A DNA stretch of 64,000 nucleotides from Alphaproteobacteria bacterium. GTDB taxonomy: Bacteria > Pseudomonadota > Alphaproteobacteria > UBA2966 > CAIVPW01. Each line of letters begins with the position of its first letter. The first letter of the stretch is position 1. Both the position numbers and the translations under genes were made by a program. The notes beneath the pieces are model-generated. The model saw only the letters and a program-made list of their open reading frames with translations, was not told where the DNA came from and did no database searches. The stretch spans positions 19,592-83,591 of the forward strand of contig CANKGV010000011.1 of assembly GCA_947481575.1 (NCBI GenBank), given 5' to 3'. Of the stretch, positions 29,428 through 37,682 are shown one piece after another.

Positions 29428-29859
29428 ATGCACGAAAATCCACGCAACATGACCCAGGGGCAATTCTCGTTTCTGCCGCCCCTGACCGATGATCAGATCA
29501 AGAAGCAGATCACCTACGCGATCTCGAAGGGCTGGGCGGTCAGCGTCGAATACACCGATGACCCGCATCCCCGGAACTCGTACTGGGAGATGTGGTGCCA
29601 GCCGATGTTCGACACGAAGGACGCAGCGGCGGTGTTCATGGAGGTACAGGAGTGCCGGAAGGTCTACGGCAACCTGTACATCAAGGTGAACGCGTTCGAT
29701 AACACCCGCTGGCGCGAAAGCTTGGCGATGTCGTTCATCGTCAACCGCCCGAAGGTCGAGCCCGGCTTTGGGCTGGCGCGCACGGAAGCGGAGGGACGCA
29801 CCATTCGCTACCGCATTTCGAGCTACGCCACCGACAAACCGACAGGCAAGCGCTACTAG
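29428..29859 (+). CDS. cbbS: RuBisCO small subunit, red type
   Basis: A 143-residue small subunit starting with the usual GQFSFLPPLTDDQI and WSVEYTDDPHPRNSYWEMW-like region (here WAVSVEYTDDPHPRNSYWEM). The C-terminal extension (EPGFGLARTEAEGRTIRY...) is the beta-hairpin that lines the central pore in form IC/ID enzymes. Strong AGGAGA precedes the ATG. Confidence 0.97.
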   Translation: MHENPRNMTQGQFSFLPPLTDDQIKKQITYAISKGWAVSVEYTDDPHPRNSYWEMWCQPMFDTKDAAAVFMEVQECRKVYGNLYIKVNAFDNTRWRESLAMSFIVNRPKVEPGFGLARTEAEGRTIRYRISSYATDKPTGKRY

Positions 29860-29881
29860 CGCATTGCCTGCAACAGGAACC

Positions 29882-29912
29882 GGGGCCGGATGGACACAAA
29901 GCATCCGGCCCC
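29882..29912 (+). other. Strong hairpin between cbbS and cbbX
   Basis: GGGGCCGGATG (29882-29892) pairs perfectly with CATCCGGCCCC (29902-29912) around a nine-base loop. No T-run follows. Position suggests a partial terminator or an mRNA-stabilising element that lets cbbLS be expressed well above cbbX. Confidence 0.6.
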
Positions 29913-29953
29913 ACCCTGCCCGCACGACGTGATCCGGTAGATGAGTACGGTCC

Positions 29954-30868
29954 ATGAGTGCCAAGTCAGATACCCCTCCCGCATCCGACGAATTTGACTT
30001 GGAAGCCGAGTTCCGGCGCTCCAACGTCCAGGAAGTTCTCGACAAGCTCGACCGCGAGCTGATCGGGCTGCAGTCCGTCAAACAGCGCATCCGAGAAATC
30101 GCGGCGTTGCTGCTGGTTGACCGGGCACGCCGTCAGCTGGGGCTCGAAACCGGAGCGCCTACGCTCCACATGTCATTCACCGGCAATCCCGGCACCGGCA
30201 AGACGACCGTCGCCATGCGGATGGCCGACATCCTCAAGAACCTCGGCTACGTCCGCCAGGGTCACTTGGTCAGCGTTACCCGTGACGACCTGGTGGGCCA
30301 GTACATCGGCCACACTGCCCCCAAGACTCGCGAAGTCATTAAGAAGGCGCTTGGCGGCGTGCTCTTCATCGACGAGGCGTACTACCTGTACAAGCCGGAG
30401 AATGAGCGCGACTACGGCCAGGAGGCTATCGAGATCCTGCTCCAGGTCATGGAGAACCAGCGCGACGACTTGGTGGTGATCTTGGCGGGATATGCCGATC
30501 GCATGGAGACATTCTTCCGCTCCAATCCGGGCTTCCGCTCGCGCATTGCCCACCATCTCGACTTCCCAGACTATTCGCAGGGTGAGTTGTTCCAGATCGC
30601 CGAGTTGATGGTTGCCCACCAGCAATACAAGCTGAGCCCGGGCGCCATCACCGCGCTGAAGGAGTACATCCCGCTACGCATGAAGCAGGAGCACTTCGCC
30701 AACGCGCGCTCGATGCGGAATGCCATCGATCGCGCCAAGCTGCGCCAGGCCAACCGCCTGTTCGAAAAGCGCGCCACGAAGCTGACCCGCACCGACCTGA
30801 TGACGATCGAGGCCGAAGACATCCGCCAGAGCCGGATTTTCGCCGAACCCGACAAGAAGCGCGGGTAG
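29954..30868 (+). CDS. cbbX: CbbX, red-type RuBisCO activase
   Basis: A 304-residue AAA+ ATPase: Walker [12 protein letters not shown], Walker [14 protein letters not shown], arginine-finger region [12 protein letters not shown], and the N-terminal [19 protein letters not shown] typical of CbbX. It frees red-type RuBisCO from inhibitory sugar phosphates by pulling on the large-subunit C-terminus. Matches the form IC RuBisCO encoded just upstream. The ribosome site is weak, consistent with lower expression than cbbLS. Confidence 0.95.
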   Translation: MSAKSDTPPASDEFDLEAEFRRSNVQEVLDKLDRELIGLQSVKQRIREIAALLLVDRARRQLGLETGAPTLHMSFTGNPGTGKTTVAMRMADILKNLGYVRQGHLVSVTRDDLVGQYIGHTAPKTREVIKKALGGVLFIDEAYYLYKPENERDYGQEAIEILLQVMENQRDDLVVILAGYADRMETFFRSNPGFRSRIAHHLDFPDYSQGELFQIAELMVAHQQYKLSPGAITALKEYIPLRMKQEHFANARSMRNAIDRAKLRQANRLFEKRATKLTRTDLMTIEAEDIRQSRIFAEPDKKRG

Positions 30869-30910
30869 GTTCCACTCCTCAACGCCCTCGTGGTCGCGTA
30901 TCCTTTGCTG

Positions 30911-31477
30911 ATGACGCGGTGGCGGGCGTGGACGCAACTCATCGCCGGGGCAGGTGCGGTCGTTGCTGCAGTCGTTCTGGCTGGGCTCTGGCAGCCCAAT
31001 CCCCCGACGCCTTTGGCGGCGCATGCGATCTCGCCGTTGGTGGCACCGGTCATCTCGCCGACCGAACGCTCGATAGCCTTCCTTCCGGCAGTCGTTCCTG
31101 ACGACTTTGAGTTCGATACCGCCGGCTTCGCCGAGTTTATTTCTCGTGACGTGGCGCACGCCATCGCCAACGAACCAGACGTACGCATTGCCGACGAAGC
31201 GGCGGCAGAGGCGTATCGTGGCTGGCAGGGCGAGCCGGTGGTGGCTGCTGCGGCGCTGGGCGTCCGCTTCGTATTTGTTGCTCGCCTTTCGGGCGGGCAG
31301 AGCGACGCACGCGTCGATGTGTCGGTGACCGACGCGCGCACGGGCGCCGTCGTGTTCGAAGGTCCCTTCTACGTCGACCGAGAGAACGCACCCTCGGTGC
31401 CAGAGGAGATCGCCCAGGCACTGGTGTTGGAAGTGTTCAACCAAGTGCCCGGTTTCACACCCATGCTCACACGGTAG
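30911..31477 (+). CDS. Membrane-anchored TolB-like N-terminal-domain protein
   Basis: A 188-residue protein with one N-terminal membrane segment (LIAGAGAVVAAVVLAGLW) followed by a domain like the TolB N-terminal fold found in proteins next to adenylate cyclases: RSIAFLPAVVPDD (cf. SIAVLPF), FAEFISRDVAHAIANEPDVRI, AAALGVRFVFVARLSG and VDVSVTDARTGAVVFEG. Most relatives add TPRs, which this one lacks. ATG 30911 is preferred; GTG 30890 would add seven residues. It follows cbbX by 42 bases and precedes the dioxygenase by five, so it may be transcribed with either. Confidence 0.65.
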   Translation: MTRWRAWTQLIAGAGAVVAAVVLAGLWQPNPPTPLAAHAISPLVAPVISPTERSIAFLPAVVPDDFEFDTAGFAEFISRDVAHAIANEPDVRIADEAAAEAYRGWQGEPVVAAAALGVRFVFVARLSGGQSDARVDVSVTDARTGAVVFEGPFYVDRENAPSVPEEIAQALVLEVFNQVPGFTPMLTR

Positions 31478-31482
31478 CGACA

Positions 31483-32346
31483 ATGTCAGCCACGAGCGTC
31501 CTCCAGATACGCCCCCTCGCGGCCCCGTTCGGTGCCGAGGTGCTGGACATCGATCTATCACAGCCCATGGAAGCGGCTGCCTTCGAGCGCCTGCACCAAG
31601 CATGGATGCGCCATCTGGTGCTGGTGTTCCGGGATCAGACCAGCATCAGCCCGGAAGACCAGATCGCGTTCAGCGCGCGGTTCGGCGAACTGCTCCCTGC
31701 GCAGATCAAGAAGTATGCCCTCAAGGGACACCCCGCCATCGGCGTCGTATCCAACGCCAAGGACGAGACCGGCGAGTACATTGGCATCCCAAACAGCGGC
31801 CGGAACTGGCACACGGACTTTCAGTTCGACCGCCGCCCGCCGGACGCCACGTTCCTCGTATCTCGGGAACTCCCTGCTGAGGGGGGCAACACGCTCTACG
31901 CGGACATGTACGCGGCGTACGACGCGCTGCCGCGGGAGATGCGCGAGCGGATCGCCCACATGCGTGTGATCCACAGCCGGGTTAAGGCTTGGCCGGTACT
32001 CTACCCGGACCGCGCACCACTCCGGCCCGAGGATGCGGCCCAGATGCCCGATGTCAGCCATCCGATGGTTCGGACGCACCCCGTGACGCTGCGAAAGGCG
32101 CTCTACATCGGCGGGAACATGGCCATAGGCATCGAAGGTATGGCGGACGGGCCAGCTATGCGGCTGATCCATGAGTTGCGCGACTTCGCGGTGGGCCCGC
32201 GGTTTACGTACTCGCACCGGTGGCGGACTGGGGATGCTGTCTTATGGGACAACCGCTGCACCATGCATTGCGCCACGTCCTACGACGACACCAAGTACCG
32301 CCGCGTGATGCACCGGACCAGTATGGGCCCGGCCGTACCGGTGTGA
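31483..32346 (+). CDS. TauD/TfdA family Fe(II)/2-oxoglutarate dioxygenase
   Basis: A 287-residue double-stranded beta-helix enzyme. Iron ligands are in WHTDFQF (HxD) and in CTMHCATSYDD (distal His); the 2-oxoglutarate Arg is in RRVMHRTS. N-terminal FGAEVLDIDLSQPM and the HLVLVFRDQ segment fit TauD/TfdA. Substrate is not predictable: taurine, 2,4-D, carnitine precursors and others are used by relatives. All catalytic residues are present. Confidence 0.88.
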   Translation: MSATSVLQIRPLAAPFGAEVLDIDLSQPMEAAAFERLHQAWMRHLVLVFRDQTSISPEDQIAFSARFGELLPAQIKKYALKGHPAIGVVSNAKDETGEYIGIPNSGRNWHTDFQFDRRPPDATFLVSRELPAEGGNTLYADMYAAYDALPREMRERIAHMRVIHSRVKAWPVLYPDRAPLRPEDAAQMPDVSHPMVRTHPVTLRKALYIGGNMAIGIEGMADGPAMRLIHELRDFAVGPRFTYSHRWRTGDAVLWDNRCTMHCATSYDDTKYRRVMHRTSMGPAVPV

Positions 32347-32435
32347 CGGGCTCCCAATCCAGGCGATTGGCGTGATGACAGTGGCCTGTAGCCGTGCGAT
32401 TCTGCCCTTAGTTGCAGCGGTTTGACGGAATCTGA

Positions 32436-32840
32436 ATGGCCAATGTCACGGTTGCGGACCGGTTGAACGCTTCGGCCGACAAAGTCTGGGACTTGGTTGG
32501 CCGTTTTGATTCGGTGGGGAAGTGGCTTCCCGGCGTGAAGGCCGTGAAGATGAAGAGCCCCAAGATTCGCGAGTTGTCCTTGGACGGCGGCGGCGAGATC
32601 ACCGAGCAACTGCTCGGCGAGAACCCAACCCTGCGGTCCTACACCTACTCCATCATCGGCGGCATGCCCGTATCCGGGCATGTCAGCACCATCATGGTGG
32701 TCGAAGAAGGCCCCAACGCCTCTACGATTTCCTGGGTCTGCACATTCTCGACAAAGGATGCGCCCGAAGACGAGGTGCGAAAGTCGATCGCCGACTTCTA
32801 TCGCGCCGGCGTTGCCAGCCTGAAGAAGAAGTTCACGTAA
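32436..32840 (+). CDS. SRPBCC (polyketide cyclase/START-like) protein
   Basis: A 134-residue single-domain protein with the SRPBCC opening ADRLNASADKVWDLVGRFDSVGKWLPGV and a C-terminal helix (SIADFYRAGVASLKKKF). The fold binds small hydrophobic ligands; function cannot be set from sequence. Ends four bases before the convergent adenylate cyclase gene. Confidence 0.8.
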   Translation: MANVTVADRLNASADKVWDLVGRFDSVGKWLPGVKAVKMKSPKIRELSLDGGGEITEQLLGENPTLRSYTYSIIGGMPVSGHVSTIMVVEEGPNASTISWVCTFSTKDAPEDEVRKSIADFYRAGVASLKKKFT

Positions 32841-32844
32841 CCGG

Positions 32845-35121
32845 CTACTTCTCCTTCATCACCCACACACCGGCCCATTCGGTGGGCGGGTGGGCCTTAA
32901 GGTACTCGTTCCGCTCGATATAGGTGTGGCTGAGTTTGTCGTTTGGGTTGGCCTCGAGCGTGGCATTGAACGCGCGAATGCTCCGTTCCCAATTGCCGGC
33001 GCGGAACTCACGAATGCCTTCGCGGAACTGCCCGACCGCGTCCATCAGGTTCGGGAACGTCTCCGGCGTGTGGAAATCGAGGACCTCGTAGACGCCGACC
33101 GGTTCGGTCTTTCCCTTCACAACAACGAAATCGACCTCACGCATCCGGTACGTGCCCTTAAGGCGCTTCTGGGTATTCTCGGAAATCAACAGCTTGGCCG
33201 AATACTGTTTGCAAGCGCTTTCCAGTCGCGCGGCCAAGTTCACCCCGTCGCCGATCAGCGTGTAGTTCATCCGCTTCGGCGAGCCGATGTTGCCCGACAC
33301 GACTTCGTCGGTGTTGAGGCCGATACCGATATCGACCGGCTTTTTGCCTTGGGTCGCGCGGGTGGCATTCCATTTGGCCAGTTCGGTCAGCATCGAGATC
33401 GACGCGCGCATCGCGCGGTCCTCGTCGTCCCCGTGCGCGAGAGGCACCCCGAACGCCGCCATGATCGCGTCGCCGATGAACTTATCGAGCATCCCCTCTT
33501 CCTTGACGATGCAATCGACCATCAAGGTGAAATACTCATTGAGCAACCCCACCGTTCCCTGGGCGCCAAGCTCTTCGGTCAAGGTCGTGAACGACCGCAC
33601 GTCCGAAAACAGTACCGTCGCGAGCGAAGTCTTGCCCCCCATCACGTCCTGGCCCGCGGCCATTAGCTGGTCGGCAATGCCCGGGTCCATGTAGCGAGAC
33701 ATGGTGGACTTCATTCGCTTCTCGTTGCTGATGTCTTCGATCATCAGCAGGGTGCCGAGCTTCTTAGCCTGCCCGACCGTAGATTTCAGGGGTAGCACGC
33801 TCAGGTTCACCGCAACCTTGACGCCCTCGACCACCAAGTCGACGTCCACCATGGCGTCTGCCTGCTGCTTCTCGTTGACCTTAGCCATACGTTCGATGAT
33901 CCAAGCGTTGGCGTCGGTGAAGAAGTCCTTCGCCTTCTTGCCGAGGATGCCGGTCTCCTCGACCTTCAAGATGCGCAAACCCGCGAGGTTGGAGGTCACG
34001 ATGGTGCCCTCCTCGTCCGTCGTGATGACGCCGTTCGACATGCTTTCCAGCATGCTCTGGTTGTAGTTCTTCATGTTCTGAACGTCGTCGAACAGCTTGG
34101 CGTTCTCGAGCGCGATGGCGACCTGCGCCGTAAACGCCTTCAACCGCGACTCGTCTTCGTCGGTAAACGGCCCGCCGCGCTTGTTTAGGATCTGAGTGAC
34201 GCCGATGGCCTTGCCATCCTTGTTCGTGACCGGCACGCACAAGATCGACCGCGTGAAGTATCCGGTGCGCTTGTCGAACGAAGGGTTGAACCGGAGGTCG
34301 GCGTAGGCGTGCGGTATGTTGACCGACTTGCCCGTCGTGAACACTAGGCCTGCGATGCCAGCATGGCTGGGCAACCGAATTTCGCCGATCTTGTCGCCCT
34401 GCGCGACGCGGCTGAACAGCTCGTTGGTCTTCTCGTCATGCAAGAACAGCGTCGAGCGCTCCGCCTTCAACATGCGGGTTGCTTCGCTCATCACTTTCTG
34501 GAGCAACTGCGAAAGGTCGATTTCCGACGTGACGTCCGACACGACGTCGAGGAACTGCATCTCCTGGGCACGTGCCCGCTTCACGTTCTCGACCAACTGG
34601 GTGCTTTGGAGGGCCACAGCCGCCTGGGTGCACATGGCTTCCAGAAAGCCCATGTCCCGCTTGGTGAAACGGCCCTTCACTTTGTTCAGGGCTTGGCACA
34701 CACCGATGATGTCGCCTTTAACCGTGCGAACCGGCGCGCACAGGATGTTCCTGGTGCGGAAGCCTGTCTGCTCGTCGACACCCGCGTTGAATCGTTTGTC
34801 GAGATAGGCGTCGGCGATGATCACGCCTTGGCCGGTACTGAACACATGCCCAGCAACGCCCGACGTATTCAGGATGCGAATTTCGCGGATGTGGTCGCCC
34901 ACCGCGACGCGCGAATAAAGTTCACCCGTCTGCGGATCGTTGAGGAACAACGTGCCGCGCTCGGATTCCGTTTCGCGCGTAACAATCTCGACCATCATGC
35001 GCAAGACTTCGTCGACCGTTTCCATGGCCGCGACCATGCGGGAGACGGACAGCAGCGTTTCGACCTCGCGGAGGCGGGTCTTCGGATCGGTCAATCCGCG
35101 GCGGTTTGCCAGGGGTTCCAC
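32845..35121 (-). CDS. GAF-GAF-PAS class III adenylate cyclase
   Basis: A 758-residue soluble protein: two GAF domains (about 20-170 and 190-340; both with RGTLFLND/RSTLFLHD starts), a PAS-like region (about 355-470; MLESMSNGVITTDEEGTIV) and a class III cyclase domain (about 490-665). Catalytic metals in VLFSDVRSF and FIGDAIMAAFG, the purine-selecting Lys in DKFIGD, and transition-state Asn/Arg in VNLAARLES are intact, pointing to cAMP. A short TPR-like tail follows. The start is GTG 35121, which directly abuts the stop of the upstream coiled-coil gene (TAG-GTG), so expression is probably coupled. Confidence 0.88.
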   Translation of the reverse strand: MEPLANRRGLTDPKTRLREVETLLSVSRMVAAMETVDEVLRMMVEIVTRETESERGTLFLNDPQTGELYSRVAVGDHIREIRILNTSGVAGHVFSTGQGVIIADAYLDKRFNAGVDEQTGFRTRNILCAPVRTVKGDIIGVCQALNKVKGRFTKRDMGFLEAMCTQAAVALQSTQLVENVKRARAQEMQFLDVVSDVTSEIDLSQLLQKVMSEATRMLKAERSTLFLHDEKTNELFSRVAQGDKIGEIRLPSHAGIAGLVFTTGKSVNIPHAYADLRFNPSFDKRTGYFTRSILCVPVTNKDGKAIGVTQILNKRGGPFTDEDESRLKAFTAQVAIALENAKLFDDVQNMKNYNQSMLESMSNGVITTDEEGTIVTSNLAGLRILKVEETGILGKKAKDFFTDANAWIIERMAKVNEKQQADAMVDVDLVVEGVKVAVNLSVLPLKSTVGQAKKLGTLLMIEDISNEKRMKSTMSRYMDPGIADQLMAAGQDVMGGKTSLATVLFSDVRSFTTLTEELGAQGTVGLLNEYFTLMVDCIVKEEGMLDKFIGDAIMAAFGVPLAHGDDEDRAMRASISMLTELAKWNATRATQGKKPVDIGIGLNTDEVVSGNIGSPKRMNYTLIGDGVNLAARLESACKQYSAKLLISENTQKRLKGTYRMREVDFVVVKGKTEPVGVYEVLDFHTPETFPNLMDAVGQFREGIREFRAGNWERSIRAFNATLEANPNDKLSHTYIERNEYLKAHPPTEWAGVWVMKEK

Positions 35122-35805
35122 CTACGCCCTCCCCGCTTGGACTGTAGACGGCGCCGCCGCGCGCGGCGCCTTTTGTACCGCGTCTAGTTCGTCGCGAAGC
35201 GCCGAGGCGAGAGCCTGGAGTTCCTTCACGTCGTCGTGGTTCACCCGCTCAATCTGCTGAATCTGTTCGCGGTGCTGATGGCTTCGCTCGTCGAGCTGGT
35301 CACGAAGCTCCTGGGTGGTGATCTTCAGCTGACGGACCTCATCCGACCCGGCCAAGACCGCGTCCTGGACCCTGCGGTCAGCATCGAACCGCAGGTGATC
35401 GGACTGATCGCGTAGGTCCTGGATAGTCGCCTTCAACTGGCGAATCTCGTCCGCGTACTGGGCCGCAGTCTCCTGCACACGGCCGTCAGCGTCGAACCGC
35501 TGCTTGTCCAGTGTATCTCGGAGTGCCTGGGCGGCTGCCTTCAGTTGAGCAATCTCGCTTGCGGACTGAGCTGTCGCTGCTTGGACGCGCGAATCCGCCT
35601 CAAAGCGCATCTTTTCCATCTCCTCGCGAAGGGATTGGATGGTCGCCTTCAGTTCGCGCAGTTCGTTTTCCGATGCGAGGCGTGCCTCTTGCACGCCTGC
35701 TCCTGCCTCATGGGTGACCTTCTCGATGCGCTGGCGCAACTCGCCAACCGTCGCCTCAAGGTCGCGCACCATGGCATCCGCAGTGCGCACTCCGGCCCGC
35801 TTCAT
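35122..35805 (-). CDS. Coiled-coil protein of 36-residue repeats
   Basis: A 227-residue, almost wholly helical protein. From about residue 17 it consists of five 36-residue repeats plus a partial sixth, each opening L-(K/E)-A-T-x-x-x-LR and most containing RF(D/E)ADxRVQ. No signal peptide or membrane segment. A GGAGGGGG site precedes the ATG. It is directly upstream of the adenylate cyclase with stop and start codons adjoining, so it is a likely partner or scaffold of that enzyme (inference). No known family is claimed. Confidence 0.75.
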   Translation of the reverse strand: MKRAGVRTADAMVRDLEATVGELRQRIEKVTHEAGAGVQEARLASENELRELKATIQSLREEMEKMRFEADSRVQAATAQSASEIAQLKAAAQALRDTLDKQRFDADGRVQETAAQYADEIRQLKATIQDLRDQSDHLRFDADRRVQDAVLAGSDEVRQLKITTQELRDQLDERSHQHREQIQQIERVNHDDVKELQALASALRDELDAVQKAPRAAAPSTVQAGRA

Positions 35806-35954
35806 TTCCCTACCCCCTCCGCCGGGCCTTCCAAAGCCCAACGGCCACGCTCCCCGGCCTATTTGACTAGGGCCAACCCGTGCCTCAGGGGCAATTCTAG
35901 CAGGACGAGGAGGGACTTTGCATGACCGCAAGCTGACAGTCCGATTCGGACCGC

Positions 35955-36524
35955 CTACATCAGGCCGCGGGCCGAAAGCCACGCCGCGTCCGACATGCCG
36001 AGATAGCCGCCACGGTATACATAGTCGAACAGAGCGCGCAGCACGGGTGGCTCCGCATATCCGGGAATCCGATACACTTCCCTGCCGTCGGCGATCCGGA
36101 ATTCCATCGTCGGCGTGCCCGTCACACCATGGCGCACCGCTAGGTCGCGTTCCTTCAGAACTCGCCCGTCGAGGTCGACGATGGGGGTATCGCCATAGAA
36201 ATTCAGGCGGACCGCAAAAAAGCGGCGGGCCATGAAGTCGCGGATGTCAGGGTCTTGCAAAGCCACCAAGTGCAACATGGCACAGTACTCGCAGCCGGCC
36301 CGTTCCCAGAAGATCGACAGCACCTTTCCCTCAGCGGAGGCATTGGCAAGGTCAATCGGGATGCTAGCGCTGGTCGGCCGGTAGAAATCTTCGATCCACA
36401 ATCCGTCGCGACCGATCTGCGGAGCCGCTTCGGATGGCCCAATGGCCAGCGCCCCAGCCGAAGCGGCGAGGCCGCCGAGCACCGCTCGGCGGCCAACGAG
36501 TAGATGCCTAGGCGATCGCGCCAA
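35955..36524 (-). CDS. Tat-exported thioredoxin-like protein
   Basis: A 189-residue protein with a twin-arginine-like signal (GRRAVLGGLAASAGALA) and a thioredoxin fold domain with the redox motif CEYC (WERAGCEYCAML), then TPTMEF (cis-Pro) and a C-terminal helix. It resembles the SoxW-type periplasmic thioredoxins. TTG 36524 is the best in-frame start and overlaps the end of the DUF1501 gene by 17 bases. It is the last gene of the DUF1800/DUF1501 cluster and may keep those exported proteins reduced (inference). Confidence 0.7.
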   Translation of the reverse strand: MARSPRHLLVGRRAVLGGLAASAGALAIGPSEAAPQIGRDGLWIEDFYRPTSASIPIDLANASAEGKVLSIFWERAGCEYCAMLHLVALQDPDIRDFMARRFFAVRLNFYGDTPIVDLDGRVLKERDLAVRHGVTGTPTMEFRIADGREVYRIPGYAEPPVLRALFDYVYRGGYLGMSDAAWLSARGLM

Positions 36525-37671
36525 GCGGAGGCTCTTTGAGGAACGGTGCCGACAGCCCCATCCATTCCTTGCCTGCAGTGGCATACATGCTGCGGAAATG
36601 GATCCGATGGCCCATGTTCTGGCCATCGGCAAAGTCCTTCAGCGGCGGTTGTTCACCGTAAACGCCACCTTTCACACGGCCTCCCAACAGGAAATGTGGG
36701 GCCGAAGTGCCGTGATCGGTGCCGGCCGAGCCATTCTCCGCCGGCCGGCGGCCGAATTCGCTGTAGGTCATGACCAAGACCTTGTCCCACAGGCCGTTCG
36801 CCTTCATCGATTTGGCGAACGCGTCGAGTGCGGAAGCTAATTCGCCGAGCAAACGCGGCTGATCGTTGGGCTGACCCGCGTGGGTGTCAAATCCGCCAAG
36901 GGAGACCTTGATCACCGGAACCTGAACCTTCGCAACCAGCAACCGGGCAACGATCTCAAGTTGTGGTCCTAGTTCGCCCCCAGGGAAGGTTGCCTTTGGG
37001 TCTACCGTGTCAATCTTGTGCGTGATGATGTCGGCCGCAGCCTGCTTGAAGTCCTGCTGTACGCTCAGCACGCGCGCCAAAGCGGCGTTCGCCGGTGCGG
37101 CACCCATGGTTTGTGGAATCATGCCCGCCTGATTCATCTTTGCCGTACTCTTTTCGAGTACGACGATCCGGCGATCGGGGGCGCTGAGTGGGCCCATGTA
37201 GGCCCGCCCAAGTACAACCCCGTCCGCCGTAAAGTTGGATGGCGGCGCCTCAGACGACTGATACATCTGGGCGATCCAGCCCATGTGGCCGTACTGGCTG
37301 GCATCGGTGGCAGTGTCCCAAATCTCAATCCCGCGGAAATGCGACAGGTTCGGGTCCGGGTAACCCACACCCATGGCAACGGCGAGCTTCTTGTCCTTCC
37401 AATGGCTCATCAGCGGGGCCATCTCCGGCGCCAAGCCGAGCTTCTCGTCGAGTTGAAGAACCTTGTCAGGAGTCAGCTTCAGCGTGGGCCGCAGTTTCGC
37501 GTAATTGGGATCGGCGTACGGGGCAACCATGTTGAGGCCGTCATTGCCGCCGTTCAGTTCCACCAGGATCAGCGTGCGATCCCAATTGGCCGCGGCCAAC
37601 GCCAAGTGCGGCGCGACGAACGCCAGGATCGGAGCCGCCGCCGCGGACGAAAGGAATTCTCTACGGTTCAT
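36508..37671 (-). CDS. DUF1501 family Tat-exported protein
   Basis: A 387-residue protein with a Tat signal (MNRREFLSSAAAAPILAF) and the DUF1501 features LILVELNGGNDGLNMVAPY, HFRGIEIWDTA, GGFDTHAGQ and MTYSEFGRRPAENGSAGTDHG. The family belongs to the alkaline-phosphatase-like superfamily and is nearly always encoded beside DUF1800, as here. Role unknown; exported to the periplasm. Confidence 0.88.
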   Translation of the reverse strand: MNRREFLSSAAAAPILAFVAPHLALAAANWDRTLILVELNGGNDGLNMVAPYADPNYAKLRPTLKLTPDKVLQLDEKLGLAPEMAPLMSHWKDKKLAVAMGVGYPDPNLSHFRGIEIWDTATDASQYGHMGWIAQMYQSSEAPPSNFTADGVVLGRAYMGPLSAPDRRIVVLEKSTAKMNQAGMIPQTMGAAPANAALARVLSVQQDFKQAAADIITHKIDTVDPKATFPGGELGPQLEIVARLLVAKVQVPVIKVSLGGFDTHAGQPNDQPRLLGELASALDAFAKSMKANGLWDKVLVMTYSEFGRRPAENGSAGTDHGTSAPHFLLGGRVKGGVYGEQPPLKDFADGQNMGHRIHFRSMYATAGKEWMGLSAPFLKEPPLGAIA

Positions 37672-37682
37672 GGTGCGTGCCT

